From Akkermansiaceae bacterium (GTDB lineage Bacteria; Verrucomicrobiota; Verrucomicrobiia; Verrucomicrobiales; Akkermansiaceae), in NCBI GenBank assembly GCA_903837825.1, contig CAILVZ010000042.1:25244-89243 (forward strand): 64,000 bases of DNA, read 5' to 3'. A program made the translations under genes and the position numbers. Below are positions 37,095-45,487 of this stretch, one piece after another. Position 1 is the stretch's first letter. Every line of letters begins with the position of its first letter. The notes beneath the pieces are model-generated. The model had not been told where the DNA came from. It made no database searches and saw only the letters and a program-made list of their open reading frames with translations.

Positions 37095-37912
37095 ACCCAC
37101 GGATTTCACGTCTCCTGTTTTCCTGCGCCGTCCTCGGTTGGAGCGGAGTTTTGCTTTATTTCTACGGCAGCGGCCGGATCGAACACTATCTTGCCCCAGA
37201 CTTCCGCATCTTCACCTTGGCGGGTGGTCTTGGACTCGCGGTGCTGGGAGGGTTCAATCTCCTCACGGCGGGTCAAGCATCCGCTTGCTGCCACTCGCAT
37301 GAGGGAGATGGACATTCACCTCATGAACCGACCGACGACATGCATCCGATCACGATGGTGTTGATGATGCTCATCCCAGTCGCATTCGCGGTTTCGTGGA
37401 CGAAGGATGAATACTCGAGCGCAGCCCTCGCACGCAAAGGACTCTACGACGCGCCATCCGGCTTGAACGCGTCTTTCCTTGGCGCAAACCTACCCGCATT
37501 GACTCTCAACGAGATCGAAACCACTCATCAAAAGACCCAAGATGGATTCTTGGAATTTAGTCTGATGGAATTATTTTTCGCCAGCAGAGATCCCGAGATG
37601 AAAAATCTGCTAGATGGTCTCAAGGTCGAAACTTCGGGCCGCTGGGCCGAAGAAAAAGTTTACAATTCCAAGGGCACCCGCAAGCGGCTCTACCGGATGT
37701 TCATCAATTGCTGTGCGGCCGACAGCAAAGCGATCCCGATCATCGTGGAATTCGGCAAGGCTCCTCCTGAATTGTCCGAAAACTGCTGGGTGAAGGTTGC
37801 AGGAACCATCCGATTTTTGTTAGAAGATGGCGCGATCCAACCGGTCCTCGTCGCCGAACGCGCAGCCGCCACCGAATCACCCGATGAAGAAAATCTAATG
37901 AGAAACCCATGA
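37091..37912 (+). CDS. YcgQ/DUF1980-family membrane protein
   Basis: 273 residues. Two helices near the N-terminus (LLFSCAVLGWSGVLLYFYG, TLAGGLGLAVLGGFNLL), a His-rich loop (CCHSHEGDGHSPHEPTDDMH), a third helix, then a soluble domain ending in MFINCCAADSKAIPIIVE and ENCWVKVAGTIRF, which are DUF1980 hallmarks. In Bacillus, YcgQ and the YcgR permease form a pair repressed by zinc, so both genes together point to divalent-metal handling. Translationally coupled to the upstream permease (ATGA). Confidence 0.82.
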   Translation: MNPRISRLLFSCAVLGWSGVLLYFYGSGRIEHYLAPDFRIFTLAGGLGLAVLGGFNLLTAGQASACCHSHEGDGHSPHEPTDDMHPITMVLMMLIPVAFAVSWTKDEYSSAALARKGLYDAPSGLNASFLGANLPALTLNEIETTHQKTQDGFLEFSLMELFFASRDPEMKNLLDGLKVETSGRWAEEKVYNSKGTRKRLYRMFINCCAADSKAIPIIVEFGKAPPELSENCWVKVAGTIRFLLEDGAIQPVLVAERAAATESPDEENLMRNP

Positions 37913-37915
37913 ACC

Positions 37916-38365
37916 ATGGATAGTCCAACCCGCACCATGCCACCTGGCCATGTCATCGCTCCCGCGATCACGATTTCCGCACTGTCGATCCTCCTCGCGG
38001 CCGGCCTCCATTTCCTTGGCTTGTTAGAGAAAGCAAACACAGCACTGGCCGATGCTTTGTCGAAGCAACTTCATGCTGGGTTCCCGAAAGCACTGCCACC
38101 GCTTGGGATCTGGCTGGCAACGCTCGCCCTCGCGTTTGGACTCACATCTGCTCTGCTCCGCGTGCCTCGAGCCTGGCAGCGCACGATCCTTTGGATCACC
38201 TCGCTGGTCATCATCGCTGGATGGGCACCCGTGCTTGGGCTCGCCGCACACAAACCGGATATCGCTGCACCATGGATCACTGCCCTTTGGTCTGGCATAT
38301 GCGCCATGACCTACGCAGGAAATCACCGGATGCCATGCGAAGATTCACCGCAATCCGCAGCCTAA
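37916..38365 (+). CDS. Small membrane protein in the permease operon
   Basis: 149 residues with about three or four helices (ITISALSILLAAGLHFLGL, LGIWLATLALAFGLTSALL, ILWITSLVIIAGWAPVLGLAA, AAPWITALWSGICAMTYAG). It starts 3 bases after the DUF1980 gene, so it shares the transcript. No family recognised. It may be an accessory subunit of the putative metal permease. Confidence 0.6.
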   Translation: MDSPTRTMPPGHVIAPAITISALSILLAAGLHFLGLLEKANTALADALSKQLHAGFPKALPPLGIWLATLALAFGLTSALLRVPRAWQRTILWITSLVIIAGWAPVLGLAAHKPDIAAPWITALWSGICAMTYAGNHRMPCEDSPQSAA

Positions 38366-38384
38366 GCCTCTCGCGCCTCACCTC

Positions 38385-38993
38385 ATGAAACGCATCGACT
38401 TCCCAGAACCCGTCAAGGCTCTTGTCGCCCAACTCAAGCGCTTGCCAGGCGTTGGCCCACGCAGCGCGGAGCGCATCGCCGTTTGGCTATTGCAGGCACC
38501 CCATGCGGATCCTGCGTCATTGGCAGGATCTTTGTTAGAGGCCAAAGAAATGGTGCATCCCTGCCCGACCTGCGGATTCTTTGCCACAGCCGAGAGTTGT
38601 GGCGTTTGCAACGATCCAACCCGTGACGACCACGCGCTCTGCGTGGTGGAACAAGCGACCGACGTCCTCCCGCTTGAGCGGTCGGGTGCCTTCCGCGGAC
38701 GCTACCACTGCCTCGGGGGCAAGCTGTCGCCACTCGATCGCGTCTCGCCGGATGATTTGCGCATCCCATCATTGATCCGGCGAATCGAATCGGCCAGCAC
38801 GGAGCTCGAGGTCATCCTCGCGCTCGGATCGGATGTCGAAGGCGAGGCAACCGCAAACTACCTAACAGAAATTTTAAGAGGTCGAAATTGCCGCCTCACG
38901 CGCATCGCTCAAGGTTTGCCTGCGGGTGGCGGGCTAGAGTATGCCGATGACTTAACTTTGATGCGTGCGATGCAGGGCCGTCGAAACATTTAA
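38385..38993 (+). CDS. recR: Recombination protein RecR
   Basis: 202 residues, normal length. HhH motif LKRLPGVGPRSAERIAVWLL, zinc-finger cysteines in HPCPTCGFFATAESCGVCNDP, and a Toprim domain with ALCVVEQATDVLPLERSG, YHCLGG and LALGSDVEGEATANYL. RecR with RecO loads RecA at ssDNA gaps. It starts 19 bases after the small membrane gene, so it may be read from the same transcript. Confidence 0.95.
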   Translation: MKRIDFPEPVKALVAQLKRLPGVGPRSAERIAVWLLQAPHADPASLAGSLLEAKEMVHPCPTCGFFATAESCGVCNDPTRDDHALCVVEQATDVLPLERSGAFRGRYHCLGGKLSPLDRVSPDDLRIPSLIRRIESASTELEVILALGSDVEGEATANYLTEILRGRNCRLTRIAQGLPAGGGLEYADDLTLMRAMQGRRNI

Positions 38994-39106
38994 GGCGCTT
39001 TGATGGCTGTGTTCCTTGTTTTTAAGAGGTGCTGACCTTCTGCATGATCCTCGCACCATAAGCGCGGACAATTTGCCAAGCGCTCAATTGCGGTTATCTT
39101 GCGCCA

Positions 39107-40483
39107 ATGATTTCTGGCGCCTCATCTGCTGAGCTTGTCATTGCCGAGCCCAACTCGCATGAAGCCGAGCTACTGGTTCTGTTGTCAGCACAGCGCGGAA
39201 TCCGCGCCGTAGCGGCTGAGGATGGCAAAAGCGCATTGGACCTCATCGACCATTCCACAAAGGCATTTCTATTAGAAATTGAATTGCCAGGTTGGGATGG
39301 CTTTCGCTGCCTTGAATTTCTTACCGCACACCACCCCTCCATTCCTACAATTGTTCTATCTCACACGGATCAAGCGGCTGCAGCCGTAAAAGCCCTGCAG
39401 CTCGGCGCAAGCCACTACCTCACCAAGCCCTTCGATCCCGAGGAACTTTTCTTTGAGGTCTACAGAGCCTTCAAACAGCGCAGTCTGGGGGCACAGGGCA
39501 TGCAGCCAACACCACCTCAAGTGACTGGTGAATCCGATGGCCCTACCATGGTCGCCACATCACCGGCGATGTCTGACCTCATGGAAAAAGCGGAGAAAAT
39601 CGCACCCTTGGATGCTGGGGTCCTTCTGACTGGCGAGAGCGGCGTCGGAAAGGGAATTCTTGCTAGGAAAATCCACGCATTGAGCCCCCGTGCTGACCGA
39701 CCGTTCGTCGTCGTAAGCTGTCCAGCACTGCCCCGAGATCTGCTAGAGAGTGAGTTGTTCGGACATGAGAAAGGCGCTTTCACGGGCGCCATCAAACGGC
39801 GCATCGGCAAGATCGAGTCTGCAGCGGGTGGCACGTTGTTTCTTGATGAGATTGGAGAGCTTCCGATTGATCTGCAGCCCAAGTTGCTCAGCGTGCTGCA
39901 GGACCGCCAATTCCATCGTGTTGGTGGGGAGAAAATCATACATTCTAACATCCGGTTGATTGCAGCGACTAACATCGATTTTTCTGGAAGAATTCGTGAC
40001 GGTTCATTTCGCAAAGACCTCTACTATCGAATTAGTGCTATTCCGTTAGATATTCCACCACTTCGTGACCGCCCAGAAGAGATCGCACCATTGATCCGCC
40101 AAATCCTTGCCGATATCGCTGACCGTCGTAGCACACCTTTGCTCGAACTTTCCCCAGATGCCATGGTGCTCGCAGAGCGCTACCACTGGCCCGGCAACAT
40201 CCGAGAGATGGAGAATATCCTCGAACGAAGCTCAGCGTTTTGCGGCGGCCACACCATCACTGCTGTTGATTTACCCGCCGAGTTTCATTCGCTCCCCAAT
40301 GGCGAGCACCATCAGTCCATCGCCGACCTTGGCAATCGGCCACTGAAGGAGATCGAACGTGCAGCGATCATGCAAAGCTTGAAGTTGTGCAATGGAAATA
40401 AGGCCGAGACCGCGAGGCGGTTGGGCATCAGCGAGAAGAGCATCTATAACAAAATCCGATCCTATCAAGCGATGCCCTCGTGA
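39107..40483 (+). CDS. Sigma-54-dependent regulator, NtrC type, with D-to-E receiver
   Basis: 458 residues. The receiver (1-120) has lost its phospho-acceptor: the usual LLDxxLPGMDG reads FLLEIELPGWDG, with Glu at about 57. The conserved Lys remains in YLTKPFDPEE. AAA+ domain about 145-375: Walker A GESGVGKG, sigma-54 loop GAFTGA, Walker B GGTLFLDEIGEL. Fis-type HTH at the end (NKAETARRLGISEKSIYNKI). No histidine kinase adjacent. It precedes the glycan/export locus; in PEP-CTERM/exopolysaccharide bacteria related regulators (PrsR) control such genes. Probably always active or controlled by amount. Confidence 0.88.
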   Translation: MISGASSAELVIAEPNSHEAELLVLLSAQRGIRAVAAEDGKSALDLIDHSTKAFLLEIELPGWDGFRCLEFLTAHHPSIPTIVLSHTDQAAAAVKALQLGASHYLTKPFDPEELFFEVYRAFKQRSLGAQGMQPTPPQVTGESDGPTMVATSPAMSDLMEKAEKIAPLDAGVLLTGESGVGKGILARKIHALSPRADRPFVVVSCPALPRDLLESELFGHEKGAFTGAIKRRIGKIESAAGGTLFLDEIGELPIDLQPKLLSVLQDRQFHRVGGEKIIHSNIRLIAATNIDFSGRIRDGSFRKDLYYRISAIPLDIPPLRDRPEEIAPLIRQILADIADRRSTPLLELSPDAMVLAERYHWPGNIREMENILERSSAFCGGHTITAVDLPAEFHSLPNGEHHQSIADLGNRPLKEIERAAIMQSLKLCNGNKAETARRLGISEKSIYNKIRSYQAMPS

Positions 40484-40573
40484 GGGACGTGGTCCATCCA
40501 GCTTCACATTGCCTTTAGAAGGTATAATCGATTGAGTCAATTTCAAATCGAATCATGCATTTGTATGGTCTCG

Positions 40574-41989
40574 TCATTCTAAAATACCACCGCCAAGAGA
40601 TTTGAAAAGTCTCACAGATTGGGCGGCCAAACGGCCCCGAGTTGCCGCCACTTCCGATTCTGCGTCCAGCGCGTCCTGCTTCACCACAATCAGATGGTGG
40701 AGATCTAGCAAGCCTGAACGATACGACTCAGCCACTAGGTCTGCAGTGATCTGATAGTCCTTGGACGCATCAGTCAGCTTTTCCAAGCGCTTTCTTTCGA
40801 GTTGGATGGCTGCGAGTGACTGCTCAACCTCGGATACCGATTTTAGGACGACTTCTTCGTACGTGGCGAGATCTGCCTCCAGCCCTGCCTCCTGCTCCTT
40901 AATCCGCGCGACGTCTGCACTTGAGTGAAACAACCTAAGGCGCAGCGCTGGTCCCAGTCCAAGGTCATTGCGTAGCCCTTGGCTTACGCCACCTGTGACG
41001 TCCGCTTCATAAGTTACCGCGCCTAGAAGTGACAAGCTCGGATAGAGGTTCGCTGTTGCGATGCCGATCCGCGCGCACTGCACTTGGAGCATGCGCTCCG
41101 CCCGGCGGATATCGGGCCTCGACCGCAGTAAATCTGCAGGTACTCCAAGGTCCAAACGTGCAGGGGGATTCGGAATCAATCCTCCTAACAACACGAGCGT
41201 CTCAACCTGCTTTGGATAAATGCCAAGCAAAAGCGAAAGCTGGTGGATGAGTGCAACCCGCTCCATTTCAATCCCGGGCACCTTGGACTCCTGAACCCTA
41301 AGTCGGGCAGATGCCTCTGATCCATCCATCTTAGATGCTAGACCGAGATCTTGCTGCACCTTGGCCAGTCGAGCGATCTCATCATAGGACCTCACGCCCT
41401 CCTTGGCGAGCTTGAGCCGCTCTTCCACCGATCGGAGCGCGATGTATTGCAGCGCAACTTCAGCACTGATGATCACATGAGCATCCCTCCACGCCTCGAT
41501 GGTCGCCTGATCATTTGCGGTAGCTGCTTCCTCTTGGCGATGGATGCCACCAAAAAAATCTAACTCCCAGCCGACATCAAGCTGTCCAAGTTGACTTTGC
41601 GATGTCCCCTTTCCCCACTGAATTCCTCGCTCATCGAAGGTGCCTAGCCCATAGCGGTTTTTGCCAAATAAATCAGCATGGGGAAACAAGGTCGCGTGGA
41701 TCATCTGGTGTTGTTGCCACGCTTGTTGGATGCGAGCCCTTGCTCGTTTCAGGTCCGCATTGTTGCGTTTTGCAGTGGCAATCAACCGACTCAAACACGG
41801 ATCTTTGAATGCGGCCCACCACTCCTCTGCTGCGGTGTGCGCTGCGCTCCGCTCATGCTCCATCACCCGTGTCCATGCATCAGGCACAACCATTTGCGGT
41901 GGTTGATAGTCTGGACCCACTGCCCTACATCCCAGCAACATCATCGGAACGATGAGGAGCCAGCTGAGGGTAGAATCTGACCACTGCAT
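40574..41989 (-). CDS. TolC/OprM-family outer-membrane channel lipoprotein
   Basis: 471 residues. Signal peptide with lipobox LLGC followed by the NodT/OprM start RAVGPDYQPPQMVVPDAW. Two outer-membrane-efflux repeats with long coiled coils, for example DLKRARARIQQAWQQHQ and ADLATYEEVVLKSVSEVEQSLAA, and the internal RPDIRRAERMLQ motif typical of the family. It forms a trimeric channel across outer membrane and periplasm. The HlyD-like adaptor it would need is encoded in the divergent operon at 45488. Confidence 0.88.
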   Translation of the reverse strand: MQWSDSTLSWLLIVPMMLLGCRAVGPDYQPPQMVVPDAWTRVMEHERSAAHTAAEEWWAAFKDPCLSRLIATAKRNNADLKRARARIQQAWQQHQMIHATLFPHADLFGKNRYGLGTFDERGIQWGKGTSQSQLGQLDVGWELDFFGGIHRQEEAATANDQATIEAWRDAHVIISAEVALQYIALRSVEERLKLAKEGVRSYDEIARLAKVQQDLGLASKMDGSEASARLRVQESKVPGIEMERVALIHQLSLLLGIYPKQVETLVLLGGLIPNPPARLDLGVPADLLRSRPDIRRAERMLQVQCARIGIATANLYPSLSLLGAVTYEADVTGGVSQGLRNDLGLGPALRLRLFHSSADVARIKEQEAGLEADLATYEEVVLKSVSEVEQSLAAIQLERKRLEKLTDASKDYQITADLVAESYRSGLLDLHHLIVVKQDALDAESEVAATRGRLAAQSVRLFKSLGGGILE

Positions 41990-42214
41990 GATTGCTTCGA
42001 TTATTACTCCATTCGCTCCGTCATGGCGAGACCGAATGCCGATTCACCCACCCAGTAAATTTTACAGTTAGCTTCCCCATCGCTGAAAAATTTTCTGGAT
42101 TTTCAGCCACACAAATCGGAGGAGATCCGAAAAGAAAATTTTTAACATACTCACAATCAATACATTACAGTATTATTTTGAACGTGGCACGCCACCAGCG
42201 GTTACCCGTTCACC
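41990..42214. promoter_or_regulatory. Divergent promoter region of the channel and glycosyltransferase genes
   Basis: 225 bases, AT-rich from 42070 to 42185, lying between divergent starts. A TGGCAC at 42185 resembles a sigma-54 -24 box, but the -12 GC is not at the right distance. I cannot place a confident promoter. Confidence 0.35.
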
Positions 42215-43237
42215 ATGAACACCGCCAGCCCCCAAGACGTTCCCATACGACCCACCGTTAGTTTCATCGTCCCTGCGATGAACGAGGAATCAACTTTGCT
42301 TGAGCTATACCATGGGATCAAAACCAATATCACCGGCCACGCTCGCGAGTGGGAGATTATCTTCATCGATGATGGCTCGACCGACAATACATGGTTAGAA
42401 ATGACCCGAATTGCGGAGATGTATCCAGCGGAAGTGCGCGCCCTACGGTTCCGGCGGAATCGTGGCAAGGCGGATGCCCTTGCGCTTGGATATGAATCTG
42501 CAACCGGTGAAATCGTCTTCACGATGGATGCAGACCTTCAGGATGACCCTACAGAAATTCCACGATTCATCGAAAAAATCCAGCAAGGCAACGACATTGT
42601 GTCTGGCTGGAAGCGTTGTCGCTACGACCCGTGGCACAAGGTTTTACCCAGTCGGCTGTTCAATGCCGTCTTGAGCCGCTGGGTTAAGGTGCCATTGCAC
42701 GACCACAACTGTGGATTTAAGGCCTATCGCCACGAAGTGGTGAAATCATTGCCGATGTATGGTGACATGCATCGCATGGTGCCGTCGCTCGCTTCCTATG
42801 AGGGCTTCCAAACGGTAGAGATCCCAGTCAAACACCACCGCCGCGCCCACGGCGTCAGCAAATATGGATGGTCACGGCTATTCACTGGCTTCTTCGACAC
42901 CGCGACGGTTGGGTTAATGCTGCGATGGAGGGAGAAGCCAATGCAGCTTGTTGGCATGTTCGCAATGACGTTCGGATTGTTCGGCATCGGCCTCCTTCTG
43001 CTCGGTGGGTGGATGTGGCTCGTCGACTCAAGTGTCTCCGGTTGGCTATTCAACAGCTCCTGCATCTTCCTGTGTTCCGCAGCGCTAGGAATCCTCCAGG
43101 GATTCGCAATGGAACACCGCGTTTACTACGGAAAACTTGCAGATCGTGCGCCGGTACCTTGCGAACAAGCCGGCGGAGTCGATTTGGAAATCTCGGCAAT
43201 CGGCAACGAAGAATCCCATTCAATTCGAAAGGTCTAA
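42215..43237 (+). CDS. Glycosyltransferase family 2, membrane-anchored (DPM/ArnC-like)
   Basis: 340 residues. GT2 motifs: SFIVPAMNEESTLLELY, IIFIDDGSTDNTW and FTMDADLQDDPTEIP (DxD metal site). The acceptor region has NCGFKAYRHEVV and MHRMVPSLA. Two C-terminal helices (LVGMFAMTFGLFGIGLLLLGG, SSCIFLCSAALGILQGF) anchor it, as in ArnC/DPM-type enzymes that transfer sugar from a nucleotide donor to polyprenyl phosphate. First gene of a same-strand run of six; its lipid-linked product could feed the GT39-like protein at the end. Confidence 0.88.
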   Translation: MNTASPQDVPIRPTVSFIVPAMNEESTLLELYHGIKTNITGHAREWEIIFIDDGSTDNTWLEMTRIAEMYPAEVRALRFRRNRGKADALALGYESATGEIVFTMDADLQDDPTEIPRFIEKIQQGNDIVSGWKRCRYDPWHKVLPSRLFNAVLSRWVKVPLHDHNCGFKAYRHEVVKSLPMYGDMHRMVPSLASYEGFQTVEIPVKHHRRAHGVSKYGWSRLFTGFFDTATVGLMLRWREKPMQLVGMFAMTFGLFGIGLLLLGGWMWLVDSSVSGWLFNSSCIFLCSAALGILQGFAMEHRVYYGKLADRAPVPCEQAGGVDLEISAIGNEESHSIRKV

Positions 43238-43258
43238 TGGCGAACACCCCTGAAATCC

Positions 43259-44497
43259 ATGAAATCAACAACCACACAGGCATCGAAAAAAATCCTCCGT
43301 ATCGGCGTTCTCACCTCAACCTATGCACGCACGCACGAAGACACCCAAGTTCCTTGGATGCGCGAACTTAATAACCGACTCGTCGATCAGGTTGAGCAAC
43401 TTGTCGTCATGGCGCCCTCCTATCGATGCCTACGAAGCCACGAAATTGACGGCCTCAAAGTCGAGCGATTTCGATACGCCCCTTCCCGAGTGGAAGCGCT
43501 CACCCATGATGAGGGAGCACCGAATAAAACCCGACGGCTCGGCCCAAAGCTCCTCGCCGTGCCTTACCTGTTCTGTGGCATGGTTGCCGTCTTCTTCTGG
43601 TGCATCAAGCATCGCATCAATGTCTTGCATGTCCACTGGCCGTTCCCACATGGACTCTGGGCAGTCTTGCCTCAACGGTTGTTAGGGGTTCGCGTGGTCT
43701 CGTTTAGCCATGGGGCAGAGCTTGCAATGGCGAGAAGATGCCCACGGGTCCATCGAGTCCTTGGTTGGCTTCTCCGGGCATCGGACGAACGTCTAGCGAA
43801 TAGCTCTCACACCGCAACCGAAGTTGAGTTGGTTTCCGGATTGTCAGCGAAGGTGATTCCATACGGTGCAAGCATCGAGGTGAAAGAGACTGTGGCGGCA
43901 CCCAATAAACTAGGAGAACCTGAGTTGTTGTTGTTCTGCGGCAGACTCATTCAGCGCAAGGGGATTGATGTATTGCTACGCGCCATGCCTGCGATTTTGC
44001 GCAAGCGGGATGTACGACTTGTCATCACCGGTGAGGGCGATCGCAAGAATGAGTGGATGCAACTCGCCTCCGAGCTTGACCTTGGTTCCGTGGTTGAATT
44101 TGCGGGATTTGTGAGCAACGAAGAACTTGCATCACTCTATCAACAATGTTCAGCGTACGTTCACCCCGCGATCTTCGACGATCAAGGTGACACCGAAGGT
44201 CTCGGCGTGGTTCTAGTCGAGGCACTCTCCTATGGGTGTCCCGTTGTCGCATCTGCTGTTGGTGGGATCATCGATGTCATCTCCCATGAGAAGACAGGCT
44301 TGCTAGTTCCGGAAAAAGACTGCGAGGCGCTCGCAGATGCGGTGGTTCGCGTCCTCGAAGACAAGAAGTTAGCAATTAAGCTGGGAGCTCAAGGGTTGAT
44401 GCACGTTCAAGAGTTTTTCCATTGGGACAATATCGCGGCCAACACCCGTGAGGTGTGGCATTCAGTCCTCAACCTGCCAGAGCCCAAGGCCGCCTAA
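43259..44497 (+). CDS. Glycosyltransferase family 4
   Basis: 412 residues, GT-B fold. N-terminal acceptor half begins RIGVLTSTYARTHEDTQVP and includes HVHWPFPHGLWAVL. The C-terminal donor half has LLLFCGRLIQRKGIDVLLRAMP and the EGLGVVLVEALSYGCPVVASAVGGIIDVI segment that binds the nucleotide sugar. Retaining transfer is typical of GT4. It begins 21 bases after the GT2 gene. Sugar and acceptor unknown. Confidence 0.88.
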   Translation: MKSTTTQASKKILRIGVLTSTYARTHEDTQVPWMRELNNRLVDQVEQLVVMAPSYRCLRSHEIDGLKVERFRYAPSRVEALTHDEGAPNKTRRLGPKLLAVPYLFCGMVAVFFWCIKHRINVLHVHWPFPHGLWAVLPQRLLGVRVVSFSHGAELAMARRCPRVHRVLGWLLRASDERLANSSHTATEVELVSGLSAKVIPYGASIEVKETVAAPNKLGEPELLLFCGRLIQRKGIDVLLRAMPAILRKRDVRLVITGEGDRKNEWMQLASELDLGSVVEFAGFVSNEELASLYQQCSAYVHPAIFDDQGDTEGLGVVLVEALSYGCPVVASAVGGIIDVISHEKTGLLVPEKDCEALADAVVRVLEDKKLAIKLGAQGLMHVQEFFHWDNIAANTREVWHSVLNLPEPKAA

Positions 44498-44520
44498 TCT
44501 CTAACATTTCAAATTGATCC

Positions 44521-45483
44521 ATGAAAAAGCGCTTTAAACAATTCATCTTCGGAATTGCCATTGCAACTGCCTGCATTGCTCTCGGAAAAATGTGCAATCA
44601 AGTCGTCAGTGTGCTCCGCACCGTGACTTGGACATGGGTCGTGTTCGCAGTGACAGGACTCACGCTCTATCAGTTACTCAACGCTAGCATTTGGAGAGAT
44701 GTCATTGCCGGCATTGGCGCGGAAGTACCACGCGGTCATGCGATGCGCGTCTGGATTGAGAGCGAATCGATGAAATGGCTCCCTGGCGGCATTTGGGGCT
44801 ACGGCTCACGAGTCGTCAATGCGCGCAAGCTTGGGATCAGACCCGAGCTTGCATCAGCCTCGCTCGCCATCGAGCTATTGCTCACGATTGTGGCATGGTG
44901 CACGGCTGCCTTGTGGATTCTGCCGACCGACAGAGGAAAATATCTGATCGATTATCTATCGGATCGATTTTTACAGTTTCGCGTTTTCCCATGGTCACTC
45001 GCAGGCGGTGCTCTTCTCGTGCTCATTCTATTGCGAGCCGTGAAGATGGACTTTACGAAGCTAACATGGGCTCGCCGTTTTCTGGGATCGTTTCATACGC
45101 TGGATTGGAAGCCGCAGTGGCTGCTCCGCTCGGCGGTCTCTTATTGGGGACTCTGTCTGTTGAATGGCACCCTGCTATGGCTTGTTACATGGGCGATACC
45201 TGGGCTAACCGTGCCATGGCCAGCCATCATCGGAGCAGGAGGAATCGCGTGGTTGGCAGGCTTCTTCGCGATTGGGGTTCCAGGCGGGATTGGCGTCCGC
45301 GAAGCTGCACTTGTGGGAATGCTGCACCCATACGGACCAGTGGAAGCCGCGGTAGCCGCTGCCATGGTTTTCCGAGCCGCACAGATGGTCGCAGAACTAC
45401 TCGCCCTTGGAGGATCCTTATTCTATGGGTGGAGGAAAAACCAAAACGCTCTCGCTATCAGTGATGCATCTGTGATAAGCTGA
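44521..45483 (+). CDS. LPG-synthase-TM/UPF0104-like membrane protein
   Basis: 320 residues with about seven or eight helices. The middle carries WIESESMKWLPGGIWGYGSRV and the later part GIPGG-type AIGVPGGIGVREAALVGML, both hallmarks of the lysylphosphatidylglycerol-synthase transmembrane superfamily (UPF0104). Members in glycan operons are often thought to flip or modify lipid-linked sugars. It starts 23 bases after the GT4 gene. Confidence 0.78.
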   Translation: MKKRFKQFIFGIAIATACIALGKMCNQVVSVLRTVTWTWVVFAVTGLTLYQLLNASIWRDVIAGIGAEVPRGHAMRVWIESESMKWLPGGIWGYGSRVVNARKLGIRPELASASLAIELLLTIVAWCTAALWILPTDRGKYLIDYLSDRFLQFRVFPWSLAGGALLVLILLRAVKMDFTKLTWARRFLGSFHTLDWKPQWLLRSAVSYWGLCLLNGTLLWLVTWAIPGLTVPWPAIIGAGGIAWLAGFFAIGVPGGIGVREAALVGMLHPYGPVEAAVAAAMVFRAAQMVAELLALGGSLFYGWRKNQNALAISDASVIS

Positions 45484-45487
45484 AGGA

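Noticed and set aside
42183-42214. Sigma-54 promoter upstream of the GT2 gene
   Set aside because: TGGCAC is present, but no GC element stands at the required -12 spacing.
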